Assembly: GCA_029532625.1 (NCBI GenBank)
Contig: JARFXM010000003.1
Coordinates: 930,001-994,000 of the forward strand
Length of the DNA stretch: 64,000 nucleotides
Direction of reading: 5' to 3'
Origin: Lomentospora prolificans
Taxonomy: Eukaryota; Ascomycota; Sordariomycetes; Microascales; Microascaceae
This document shows, in pieces, positions 23,216 through 34,140 of the stretch (position 1 is the first letter of the stretch; the number at the start of each line of letters is the position of its first letter). The position numbers were made by a program, and so were the translations under genes. Below the pieces are notes generated by a model, which was not told where the DNA came from, did not search any database, and was given only the letters and a program-made list of their open reading frames with translations.

Positions 23216-24916
23216 CTAGCCTTGCCATGCATCGCTTTGTGTTTGCGAGCCCGTCTCTTCCACTTTCCAGCTCCCTTCCGTGCCCTTCAGATAATCTAGC
23301 TGGGGGTCTTGGCTTAGTAACTCGTCTAGCGGCGCCATTGATCCATGAGTGTCTAGTGGAGCGATGTTCACACCAGCATGCGACCACCCTGAATCGTTAG
23401 TGAACTCCCAGCTTTCCAATATACCACTATATGACTTCTCATTCGGTCTTTCAATTAGAGATTGGTTCGAGATGTAATGTTCATGACTCGTGCCTCCCTC
23501 TACTGTTGAATATGGGTCCATGACAGGGTTGCAGTCCTGGCCTTCGAATCCCGTGGCATGGACCAGAGCCATGGGGGAGCTCGGTTTAGCCATCATAACG
23601 TCTTCAATCCCACATCCGCCTGGCGCCAAGTGCGCGTTGTGTTGATAATAGTGACCATCAGCAAATGTTGCAGTATTGTATGGCCCAGGCATGGGTGGTC
23701 CAGGATTAGAATATTCGTACAACGAATGCCTCGCTGACATTCCTAGACCATGAGGCATATGGTATGTTTCGAAGATGGACATGGGAGCGTTCGCAACGTT
23801 GTCTACCGGTGCCCGCCCCGTTTGCGGGGGCGCATCTAGACATCTCATGGGCTTCTGGGATACCCATTCTCTGTCTCCATTCTGAGACACGGCGTCCGAG
23901 TCGGGTTCCTCTCTCCGGGGTTTTTTGGTGGGCTTAGACGGGGTAAATTTGTAGCCTGGATGGGCCTTTTGGTGGTTTTCTCTCTCTATTTTGGCCCACT
24001 CGTTGTAGAGGTTCTTGATCTCGAGGGGTTCAAGTGGCCACCCATCGCCACAGACTTGGGACACTACCTGGTGGTTGTTTTGGGTGCAAACGGTCTTCGC
24101 TAGGTGTTGATATGCTTTTCGATACAGCATAAAGGCATTCATGGGTCTTTTGATCTTTCCTGGTGGTTTACCCTGAGCAACTTCCTGCAGCCTCGTCTCC
24201 TTTGCGCGACGCACATACGAATCTATGTCAGCCACTGGAATCTGTGGGTAGTCTTTTTCAAGTTCGCTGAGCGGTTTTTGCACCTTGTTGGGTCTTATCG
24301 TCATGATCGAGCGCCCTTTCTTTTTTTTCTGTGGGGTCTTTTGTATCCTTCCACCTTTGATGGCTAATATTTTCGAATCCACTGTGCTTCCCGGATTCGT
24401 CCTTCTCGCCGTATCCTGACTATCCAGCTGTGAGACTCGTTCCGTTGGGTTCACCGGTGTATTGTACGGCCTAGTAAACTAAATCATGTCAACAGTTCGA
24501 TCTTATATGTTTAATTGAAGAAAGGTCGCCACTAACGAGAGAGGGGCTCCCTTCATGGATGAGGCCGCGCCTTTCCATCCCCTCGGGTGGTCCGCTGTAG
24601 GGCGAAACGGCCAATTCGCCCTTGCAAATATGAACTTAGCCCTTCGTTAACAACCCTAGCGGCGAGCTGAACTTACTATGATAGGCAAGTTACCGCGATA
24701 TAGCCCCTCGGGAGCTTGCGTCCCCATGAAGGAAAGGCTTTGAGCTGCTGGTGGCGATGTGTACCGGGGAACATGGCGGGAGGGAGAAGAAACTCCCCTC
24801 TGGGCTAGCGCGCACTGCTCGGGGAGCTGTATCAAGTCGTCAAGTCCCAAGCGATGTGCAAGGTTACCCTCCTCCCCTGTGGGATTCAGTAGTGGCGAGG
24901 CTTCCTCGTCGTCCAT
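23216..24916 (-). CDS. HMG-box transcription factor of the MATA_HMG type (Fmf-1/PaHMG5/Ste11-like)
   Basis: Two exons (24677-24916, 23216-24478) encode 500 residues. Exon 1 starts MDDEEASPLLNPTGEEGN and ends RGNLPII at a GTAAGT donor; exon 2 starts FTRPYNTPVNPTERV. The HMG box lies at about residues 189-258, with KIKRPMNAFMLYRKAYQHLA, NHQVVSQVCGDGWPLEP and NLYNEWAKIERENHQKAHPG. It is followed by a basic PSKPTKKPRREEPD signal and a Pro/Tyr-rich tail. The KRPMNAFMLYR start and the long loop after NHQVVS resemble the mating-type HMG subfamily, including the ascomycete regulator of mating and sexual development called Fmf-1 or PaHMG5, homologous to fission yeast Ste11. HMG family membership is seen; the orthology is inference. 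It is not clearly the MAT locus itself, since no Apn2 or Sla2 neighbour is present. Confidence 0.85.
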
Positions 24917-27091
24917 ATCAGATGCAGGCCACAATGTTGCCTACTCCCTCGTGCAATTTCTATCGGGGTAGCTGTTCCTTAAATGTGAGGTCGCGGCCAT
25001 ATGACACCACTGCTTAGGGCCTACCGATGGGAATATGTTATCTCCTACACGTCCACTTGGGGAGATTGGAAGATGGGACCTAGTCTTCGGTTGCTCGAGA
25101 TGTTATGTATACTTGACAGTGTGCTGGTCCGCTGCGCTTGAATATGCAATGATGTCTTCTCGAAAATTGTAAAACGTAGGCTGTGTAATGACAGAAGGGT
25201 ATCTACTTAGCCAGTAACCAAGCCGAGAGCTGCAACTAGGCCTCTGTCAAGTTTGGCGATGAATGTCAGGCGTGTCTGTCATAGGTCTCCGTAGGAGGAT
25301 GTTGGGGCTCAAAGTAGGTACGATAGGGCGACTTTGGAATTTGCTGCTTCAAAGCCCACTTCTTTGATAACTTGACCAAGGACAGATTCAAAGTCTAGCC
25401 CAAAGACACGCTTAGTCCAACAACTCTTCTTTGGCTGAAGAAGAACAAGGGTATCACATCACATCCGGCGTACCTTTGTCTAAGGCCGTATGTTGATACT
25501 ACGATCCTGTGGAGAGCTGCATGTCCCTGGCAGCCCTTAATGCATTTGCCATCCAGGTTACGGAAATTCTTCCAATCCAGACAAATTATCGACCGCCGTT
25601 TCCGGAAATATACAATCCCAATTCCGCATTCAGCAGAAGCACAGCTCATAATAGACTATCGGTTCGGGAGCAGGAAACCAGGCAATGATGAAATGGTCTA
25701 CCTCCACATTAACTTCCTGGCTGCTTTCTATTACTCGATTCGCTCTCAAATGGGGTACACTCGCTACTCTAGAGAATTGAGTTAGAAGTTACAAGCGCAA
25801 GATAGGTATATATAGCAGAGGCTATAATTCTACCTTGTTGAAGTCCAACACAGCGAAGAATCACTAGTTCCCCACTTGTTCATGCATGGCTCTCAATCCA
25901 TGGAGGGAGAATGGTTTCCTAAAAGCTAAGATCATCTGCGTAGCAACTGGTGTGACTGACTCTGATGAGCGTCGACTGGAATGCTCTTATCTCTCAATGT
26001 TTGTCTCTCACATCCCGCAAGCATTACATACATTCAGTTCCGCAAAGCCTATGCGGTATATCAAGGAAGAACCCTGGAACACTCCTTTCAAACGAGCCTG
26101 GCCATGGTTGAATTATTCAGAGATTGTATCCGATACTTCCAGCCGTACTTGTTCAACCCTACGACACAACCATCTAACTCCACGGTACCTTGGGAAGTGC
26201 TTTTAAGCACACTTGACCATATTAGATTCGCCGCTGCCCTAGGGCACTGATACTATGTCAACCTTGCTCCACGGCGCTGAACGAGCCAAGATACCCGTCA
26301 AGTACGAGATGTGAAGATGACCGCCATTTACCCCGAGGTTAGTCGCGAAGGTCGTTGATTGGGGCGCGCGTATTGGTCAATCAAGTTTAGGATTGTCGCT
26401 TGTCACTTGACGAAGGAGTCTTCTGGACATTTGTCCTTCCGCTCACGGGCGGACGGTTTGTACCCTAGTGAGATCGCTTTCGAGCCGGTCCATCGGTATA
26501 GTTATGTAGGCAACCGCAAAAAGTAGGCTGCGTCAAGCTTGGGCCACCAGTTCGCGGATGGTAGGAGTCGCATCATGCCGGACACTGTACTGGTGCCCCT
26601 ATTCTAGTCAAACGCTGAACGACATGTAGAAATATTCCAGTACTATACACGGCACAGCCAAAGACTCTGATCCTGAATAACATGACTGGGTTCAAGGGCA
26701 GCTTTGCGAAGCTTGGTTCTAATAAACCCGCGGCGAGGAATCGTAGAGTTGTATTTGTAGAATAAGAGAGTTACAATTTCGATCTACGAAACACTCACGG
26801 GATTAGGCCAAAAGAAGATTGGTGAAATAAATATTTGAGGTAGAAAGGGAATGGCGCCGATGGGTCGCATAATCGCCTCCCGGAAATCGTAATATGTGAC
26901 ATTGCGCATCTGAAGTTCGTTTGTCTCAAAATCCTTAGAGCGCGGGATGTGCTACATTGTAGAATTTTGGAAAGAAGCTGGCCCCACGTGTGCTCCTCTA
27001 AGCCCCTGTCCCCAAATGTTGGCGCTTTGAGAGCCGTTAGGCTAGCTATAAATGATATCGCGCTAGGTTCCATAGGTTGGCAGCTTGTAAC
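24917..27091. other. Long upstream region of the HMG-box gene, no supported gene
   Basis: These 2.2 kb separate the HMG-box start from the stop of the next minus-strand gene. No frame longer than about 110 codons and no family match was found on either strand. A TATATATA-like stretch at about 25807 is visible but cannot be tied to a start. Long promoters and leaders are common for fungal developmental regulators; this is inference. Confidence 0.45.
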
Positions 27092-29551
27092 CTACAAGTC
27101 ATCATTCGTAGAAGTCGTGTCATAGGTTAGATTCTGTCGGCCGCGAACCATCCCGGTTGCTAGTGGTGGCTTTACTGGGGGTGTCGTGATCTGCTCATGC
27201 ACGGTCGGGTGAAGGGTAGGATGACGTACGAGAAAGCTGTGATCGTAGGAAGGGGACGCTGCAACGGTAGACTTCACTGGGGAGATGCCAGCGGAGGTGG
27301 GAGGGAGGATGGAAGACTCAGGGTTGCGGGCAACTGGGATCGACCCCAGAGAAGAATTACGCATGTATGGTGTGTTCGGGGTGGCGCTGGCAAGGAGATT
27401 AGGCATGGGCTGATTCGGGGATGGAAACGAGTGTCCGCTGAAGCGCGAAGGACTAATCACTTCTGTGCTAGACGCGCTCGAGCCGGGTGCTTGGGGCGAG
27501 GGTATGGAAGCGTCAATTCTGCGTTGACGTCGGCAGTCTTGGTTATGCTCATGGCCTAGGTCAGAGCCTAGGAGGTTCTTCGAGAAGCTTGCAGTTGGGT
27601 GGTTGGCAGAGGCACCGCGATGGTCCTCTTTGCGACTTGAGTCAGTAAGCTGGTTAGATGCTACCGGCCCTGAGAGTTTCTTTTTGGAAGGGCTGGCATC
27701 CATGCTGGTCGTGGTTTCCTTGTTCTCGGCTGCTGTATTGGATGAGGACCCTATCATGCCGTTGAGTTTGGCCGGGAATTCGCAGACGAGCGGTGATGTT
27801 TTGCTTCGGTTTGGGGATCTGATTTTGAGCAGGAGCGCAGGATGAGCTGGTGGAATGTCGCAAGCTCTACGCTTACACGAGGCACACACGAAATGAAAAT
27901 CGTCTCGATCTGCCTCTTCCTCATCAACACCTACGCACTTACTGTGCTGCCAGATGTTGCATTGTTCACAAGCGACGCTGTGTGTACCATCATCCACCTG
28001 ACCGTATACCCCGCAAACGCAATCAAACACCCAATCTTCCTCGTTGTCTCCCAGCTCTTGCAGCGCCTGTATAGTCTTCTGGATCGCGTGATCACGCTGA
28101 CGGTTGGAGATGCGATGGGTGTTAGGTTCTGGCGTCCCACCATCTCCAGATAATTGTGCAAGCTCCGATTCGTAGCGAGATCGCTTCGTCTCTCGATCCC
28201 TTAGACGATTTTCTCGAGCCACCATGCGGGCATCGCGCTCCTCTTCTAGCCGCTTCTGTATTTTCTCATTCCTTAGCGCGGCGGTAATATCCGCCTGGCG
28301 CCTTCGTTCATCCTCCTGAGCCTGAGCCTCGCGTTTCTGTTGTTCGGCTTTGCGCGCAATTCGACTTGACCGCTTTGCATTGGCCATTTTTGCTAAATTA
28401 AGTAACTCGCGTTCTCTCTGCAGAACTTTTTTCTTCCGCGATTCCTCGTCCCTTTGTAAGATTGGCACGAGGTGAGTTCTTATCTGAGCTCGCAGTATCT
28501 TCTCATTCTCATCCCTTGTCCCTTCTAGGCTCTGCAAAAACCTATTGACTTCATTGAGTGTGACGGCAATGCATTCCCATGTCCTCCCACCTAGTCCATC
28601 GGCATCGATATAATTCTCGCCATCATTGACAGCTGACTTAACCTCGGGTCTTGCCGCGGTATGGTTTAATCGATACGGTCTAATAGGCCGCCTTCCTAAT
28701 GAGCGAGGTTTCCTGACCTCCTTCGGCGATTCGGGCGCCCTGCATAAAGGCTTATCAGTAAGCCGATATACTCTGTTGTCGTCGAGGACAAAATATGTTC
28801 GATCATGGCGATCCCAGCCATATGGTTCAATCCTCTGTAGCCATGGCAGTTAGCGAAAACAAAGTCGTAGTATTCTGTGAGCGCGTCGCTTACCCATGAG
28901 GTTTGTTCAATATCTCTCTGTTCATCCATCTTTCCACGGAGACGATCCGGATATATCATTATCCATTCCGTGAATTTTTGAAGTACACGGATCTGCTCAA
29001 GTTGTATTAGTGGTATTCTAGGAGTGCAGCACGAATGGGAGAAGCGCTTTACCTTTGTTGTAATATTAAAGTCGTCGAACATCACTGGTTGAACAGATGT
29101 ACCAAAAGGGTTTTGGTTTGGCGCTTTAGCTGCAAACTGCTTCCGCGCACATTCCTCGAAATGTTCGGCCCTATCTCAAACATTGTGAGCTCGGAAGATG
29201 ACGATAGAGGCTATGGAACGGGAGGGTAACGAACGTTAGGCCGCGCTGTGATGATAGACATTTTAATAATGCAAGGCCAATATCTTTCAAAATGGTAGAG
29301 TTAGGTCGAAGGCATTCTTCCTCCATAAGCTAGAGGATGTTAGAATATGCGCGAGATGTCGTGGGTGGTACACAAAATGGTCGTACCTCTACGTCTATTT
29401 CATCAGGAATCTTGACAGCTTTGCCGAAAATGTAGATCCACTGGCAAAGATTTGCAAATTGCCACATATTTCGAATTCGATGCAAGAGGGCCTCTTCTTC
29501 ACCAATGGGACTTGCCTCAACCTCCTCTAACGATCGTTTCCGTGTACTCAT
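27092..29551 (-). CDS. Chromatin protein with DDT/WHIM region and PHD finger
   Basis: Five exons (29387-29551, 29235-29329, 29053-29170, 28894-28992, 27092-28834) sum to 739 residues. The N-terminus reads LLHRIRNMWQFANLCQWIYI and later ECLRPNSTILKDIGLALL, a DDT-like helical domain. Next comes RIEPYGWDRHDRTYFVLDDN, a WHIM-type motif as found in ISWI-partner proteins. A long charged coiled coil spans about residues 285-385. A C4HC3 PHD finger follows at about 427-481 (DCVCGVYGQVDDGTHSVACE, then CNIWQHSKCVG). The rest is Ser/Pro-rich and disordered. PHD fingers often read histone H3 tail methylation, and DDT-WHIM proteins contact nucleosome-spacing ATPases. The domain order is seen; the remodeller partner is inferred. 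The donor of intron 2 is GTTCGT, less common but in frame. Confidence 0.88.
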
Positions 29552-30637
29552 ATTGTGGAATTCCGAGCAGCCCGAGCGAGGCTAGCTGAGATCCATCCTC
29601 CTAAAGTCAAGAGATTTGGGGATGATGAATGAAGAGCGTAGTTTGTTGAAAGTCAGTGGGGATTTGGGCGCAATCTTCGTTCTTGCTGGTTTGGGGAAGA
29701 AAACTGGAGGACGCACGCGCCACAAAGTCGCGTCCATATGTTGCGTCGTCTGAGAACGAGGACTTCGTGTAGCTGACTAATATTATATTGTTTCCTTGGC
29801 AGGGGAAACGTTGGGCGGGAATGCAAGCTAACAGACCGTTCACTTCACAAATGCCAGGGCCGTATTTTTACAGGGATTAAATTATATAGCAGTATACCCT
29901 GACCTAACCCCTTATACTTTCTAATTTAAAGTTAATAAGTATTTAAAATAGATGATACATTAATTTTGAGATAATTTTTATTAAATTAAAATTTATAGAC
30001 GCTATTTTTATAACGGGCTAGCCACTAGGCGATACCCTAGGTGAGGCCGAATCAGTCTAAGAAGAGGTGTTCTACGTGTATCACGTAATGACGTTCGTAT
30101 CCCGTATACCGGCGTTCGTGCTTACAAGCAGCTCGGTAGTTTGTAAGCAGGCGTCACGGCCCAAAGGTCGTCACAAGTTAGGTGCAAGGTCAGCATGCGG
30201 TCAGCTTGCATCTATACCTGGAAACATGAATACATAATCCTGCATATACAGAGTGACATGGAAATAGCCCGAGATCATAATTTTCTCAGGTGTGCTGAAG
30301 CCGGCGGTTTGATCATTCAGCTCCAAATTATGCAGAGTTCGTCAAGCCAAGCCCTGCCTCTAAATACACTTCGAGAGAGTTTGGCTAGTGTTACGAGTAG
30401 GAAATCGTATCCGGTCCCACTTGAATCCGACGATTAAAACTTATGTTAGTGAATGTACTGCTATTACGAGACATCTGATTTGGACTCGACTAAAAGATAT
30501 TCATTTGCTCTGCTGAACTTAGGTGGTGGTAAGTCCATGACGTCATTGATCTTTTCAGTATGCTACCAGCAGCCAGGCTTCACGTTCGAAAGTGCTATTT
30601 TGGGTGGGCGGGAACGACGCTGGTATTCCGGAACATT
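29552..30637. other. Intergenic region with a short AT-rich patch and hairpin
   Basis: The promoter of the PHD gene occupies the left part. Positions 29875-30010 are strongly AT-rich with many TA steps, like a short mutated repeat remnant. A perfect 9-bp inverted repeat occurs at 30119-30149. No gene was recognised. Confidence 0.5.
30119..30149. repeat. Perfect 9-bp inverted repeat with 13-nt loop
   Basis: TGCTTACAA at 30119-30127 is the exact reverse complement of TTGTAAGCA at 30141-30149. The arms lie just downstream of an AT-rich patch. It could be a hairpin, a binding palindrome or a transposon fragment. The related string GCTTACAAGC occurs at about 48768. Confidence 0.6.
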
Positions 30638-31546
30638 CTATAATTGGCTGCCGCGTAGATGAGCTAAGATCTGTTGTAGGCGATGGAGAGACTCTAGACC
30701 ACTCACGGTGTCTACGGTCCCGAGATTCTCAGCCGCATCGACCTCTTCTCTGGCTTTAGCTACATCGGGAGCAAGCTCTCCCCAAACTTCGTCATTATAC
30801 CTGGTTAATACGTCTTTCCACTGGCGAAACCATAGGGTGGATGAGATGTTTGAACGCTGCGCGCTCGCTGGAGGAACCGGATGCACGTTGGACGACGGAT
30901 CGTCTTGTGGCCAGAAATTGAGCATGTGTTCCCAGGGCAAAGTGGACGATTTGCTATCGTTGAAGAGTGCCTCGCGAAGATGGGGCATGCCGGGTGCGGA
31001 TAAACCGAAGTCAACGTTATCGGGCAAGCATAGAGCTGTCTGACATGAAAGCAGCGCTGTGACTTCCCCGCCATCCAGCCGTTCTTGCTCATCTACTGTT
31101 CGCTCGCTTCTTAGGGGATAAACGGTAGCTTTCCCTTTCCCTATGACATCCGTATGCTCTGTCGTTTGGCCACCGAGAAACTCCCCAAACGACCCTTCCG
31201 AGGTTTTGACTCCCTGGGAGGTGTACTGCTGGTCCACAATCCTCGCCTTGTCTGATACTGTCCGCTGTGGATGGGGTGCCTCAGTGCGAGAATTGCTGGG
31301 GCCAGCGTATGATCCCTTGGAAGAACCCTCTGAGCCTAGAGCCATAAATGTAGTCACCTCAGGGTCGCTTAGAAGTGACGAGGAGAGGCGTACTGTTGAT
31401 TCTAAGAGGCGTTGAGATATTGATCTATCCGCGCGGGTCTCGGTGGGAGGTTGAATAAGGTTATTCGTCAAAGATGGCGGACTATCATCCTCGGCTTCAT
31501 GAGACCGACGCGTCGAATCGACGGGTGAGGTGGGATCCATTCCCAT
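30638..31546 (-). CDS. Conserved-looking fungal protein of unknown function
   Basis: A single-exon frame of about 302 residues from the ATG at 31546 (MGMDPTSPVDSTRRSHEAED); the frame extends further upstream to 31624, but that part reads as hydrophobic leader-like sequence and is less likely coding. The N-terminal 180 residues are Ser/Thr/Glu-rich and disordered. The C-terminal 90 residues look folded and helical: SSTLWFRQWKDVLTRYNDEVWGEL, then REEVDAAENLG and ESLHRLQQILAHLRG. I do not recognise a named family. It is divergent from the PP2A gene with 764 nt between starts. It is probably a real gene, given its length and the absence of competing frames; no function is proposed. Confidence 0.7.
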   Translation of the reverse strand: MGMDPTSPVDSTRRSHEAEDDSPPSLTNNLIQPPTETRADRSISQRLLESTVRLSSSLLSDPEVTTFMALGSEGSSKGSYAGPSNSRTEAPHPQRTVSDKARIVDQQYTSQGVKTSEGSFGEFLGGQTTEHTDVIGKGKATVYPLRSERTVDEQERLDGGEVTALLSCQTALCLPDNVDFGLSAPGMPHLREALFNDSKSSTLPWEHMLNFWPQDDPSSNVHPVPPASAQRSNISSTLWFRQWKDVLTRYNDEVWGELAPDVAKAREEVDAAENLGTVDTVSGLESLHRLQQILAHLRGSQL

Positions 31547-32310
31547 TATGGTCCTCAGTTTCCTTATGGCAAAAGCACACGCAAAAAAGGGAAGGGTGAG
31601 GAAAGAAGAAGGAAAGATAAACAATGGGTAGATACAATATTCAGAGACTGAGGAAAGAAGCGCAAGAACCGATAGCTGCAGGAAGACCTTTAGAGTCGCG
31701 GTTCATCAAATGAGGAAAGGCTTGAGGTAACCTCGGTCAGTGAGAATCGGACCAAGGCAAACGTGGGTCTGCTCCTCAGAATGATAGTGTCGAGGTAATC
31801 GGGGCTGATATCTGAACGATAATTGAATTATCACGTATACTTATCTAAAGCGGCTCAGCATGAGCGACTCGGAAAAAATGCGGCTTAAACCGCCACCCAG
31901 ACGCCTTTCAACCAAGACCATGGGATAATACAACACAAAGTCAACGCAAAGCTGTTTCGTTCGCCCTGCCTCAAGAGTCTGAATCTAACCGTTCTGTGAC
32001 ATAATCACAATTCGCAACCAACTCGATACCACATTCCGCGGCTTTTGATCGTCCTCTCTACCCATTGCCATCATTTGGGATCGCTCTTCCTCTCTCCTCT
32101 ATTCTGCCTATCATCTCGTTGAACTCTGCGCCCGCACGTCTACCCCACCTCCTGAACCCGCTGGGGAGCATCTTAAGTAGGTTATGGAATTATACCTAGA
32201 ATGTTTGCTACCTAGTTACTGATCGGCGTCATATCGTCGTCCTACTAGGAAATTTTCCCACGCACATTTCCCCGCCTCTTCGTCCTGAAGGGCATCTCAG
32301 CTGGGAGAAG
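31547..32310. other. Divergent promoter region between the unknown protein and PP2A B55
   Basis: These 764 nt must carry both promoters and 5' leaders. The part next to the PP2A start (about 32080-32300) is pyrimidine-rich. No specific site was recognised. Confidence 0.5.
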
Positions 32311-34140
32311 ATGGTAGATAGCGACGCGAGTTCTCCCACGTGGAAATTTACCCAGTACGAAGCGTTCTCAGTCCTCTCCTCATCTTCACCTCACCGACCG
32401 CTTTCAGAATAGTTGTGTTGCTAATAAATGCTAAATCCAGGTGCTTTGGTGACAAAGGCGATGTTGAGGATATCACGGAAGGCAAGTGACGTCTCGCTCT
32501 GTGGGCTGCGCTTTCTCCATTTGTGCCCGACCACCTCAACAAGGTTACTGACTCAATTTATCACACTATAGCCGATATCATATCCACAGTCGAGTTTGAC
32601 CACACGGGAAATTACCTAGCCACAGGGGATAAGGGCGGGCGGGTCGTCCTCTTCGAGAGGAATGAGACGGTAAGTGACGTTGTCGCACCGACGGGGGTTT
32701 ATATCACTGATGTGTGCTAAGCTTCGAATAGAAGAAAACCTGCGAGTACAAATTTCACACGGAGTTCCAGTCACACGAGCCCGAGTTCGACTACCTAAAG
32801 TCATTAGAGATAGAGGAGAAGATCAACAAGATCAAGTGGTGCCGAAGACAAAATGCTTCTCATTATCTGTTATCGACTAATGATAAGACGATCAAATTAT
32901 GGAAGGTCTTCGAAAAGTCCCTCAAAGTCGTGGCAGAGAATAATCTCTCCCAGGATCTCACTCCGGGTCACCTTCCAGGCGGTGGAACCAGTCTAGCGCG
33001 TCCATCAAACCAGCAGCAATTCCGTAACCCCACCGACCTCAAGTTGCCGCGTCTAACACACCACGATACGGTTGTTGCAGCCGTTCCACGTCGCACATAC
33101 GCCAATGCTCATGCTTACCACATCAACAGCATCTCTGTGAATAGTGATGGAGAAACCTTTATCAGCAGTGATGATTTACGCATAAACCTATGGAACCTCA
33201 ACATTCAGGACCAAAGTTTTAACATTGTGGATATCAAACCTGCGAACATGGAGGAGTTGACGGAAGTCATAACGGCTGCCGAATTCCATCCGCTGAGCTG
33301 CAATTGGTTCATGTACGCCAGCTCGAAAGGCACGATCAAACTGGCTGACATGCGAGAGAGTGCGCTTTGTGACCAGCATGCCAAATGTACGAACACCCAA
33401 TCTCAAACACCCCTCGTTCGCTCTCTTTTTGCCCTTCTACTTTTTCCCTTGGAGACTAACTGTGAGTTAAAGTGTTTGAGCAAGAAGAGGACCCGTCGTC
33501 TCGATCGTTCTTTTCGGAGATCATCTCCTCAATTTCCGACGTCCGTTTCTCGTACGACGGCCGCTACATCCTATCCCGCGACTACCTAACGGTGAAGATA
33601 TGGGACATAAACATGGAGAGGCAGCCAGTGAAGACGATACCCATCCATGAACACTTGAGACCCCGACTTTGCGACACTTACGAGAATGATAGCATCTTTG
33701 ACAAGTTCGAGGTTGTATTCTCCGGGGATGCTAAAAACGTGATGACTGGAAGCTACAACAACAACTTCATGATATACCCTTCTGATCCTGATAAAGAAGT
33801 AGAAGTTGTTCTCCAGGCCGATAAATCCGCTTTCAAGGCTAAGAAGGTTGGGGTTCCCACACCTATCAACTCATCGACAAGCCCATCCGGCGCAAACGGG
33901 AAGAAAGATGGTTCTCGGGCGGGCAGTCCAGGGACGGGCCCTGGCCAAAGGATGCGAAAAGAAACAGATGCAGACCAGATTGACTTCAACAAGAAGATTC
34001 TCCATATGAGCTGGCATCCCTTTGAGGACAGCATTGCTATTGCAGCGACGAATAATGTAAGTGCAGGAGGCCTAATCTATCTCTAATTTTATAAAAATGC
34101 TAATTGCTATCTATAGCTCTTTGTTTTCTCTGCGCTTTAG
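32311..34140 (+). CDS. PP2A regulatory subunit B (B55 / Cdc55 / Pab1)
   Basis: Six exons (32311-32354, 32441-32481, 32572-32669, 32732-33386, 33473-34056, 34117-34140) give 481 residues. Exon 2 reads CFGDKGDVEDITE and exon 3 ADIISTVEFDHTGNYLATGD, the standard B55 start. Further hallmarks are SSRSFFSEIISSISDVRFSY, RDYLTVKIWD, VKTIPIHEHLRPRLC and YENDSIFDKFE. The protein is a seven-bladed WD40 propeller that directs PP2A to Cdk1 substrates for mitotic exit and affects septation and polarity. The second intron begins GCAAGT instead of GT, a GC-AG intron; only this boundary keeps the B55 sequence intact. The last exon is 24 nt and encodes LFVFSAL, closing the propeller. A low-complexity insert of about 40 residues (Ser/Gly/Lys) near the C-terminus is typical of filamentous fungi. 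Confidence 0.95.

Noticed and set aside
23216..24916. Interpretation as the mating-type locus
   Set aside because: The HMG box resembles the MAT family, but the usual MAT neighbours (Apn2, Sla2) are absent and the protein has long extra tails. Sla1 at 41.5 kb is a different gene from Sla2.
25886..26250. Two overlapping plus-strand frames of 106 and 89 codons in the 2.2 kb gap
   Set aside because: They overlap in different frames, with no family match and no extending splice sites.
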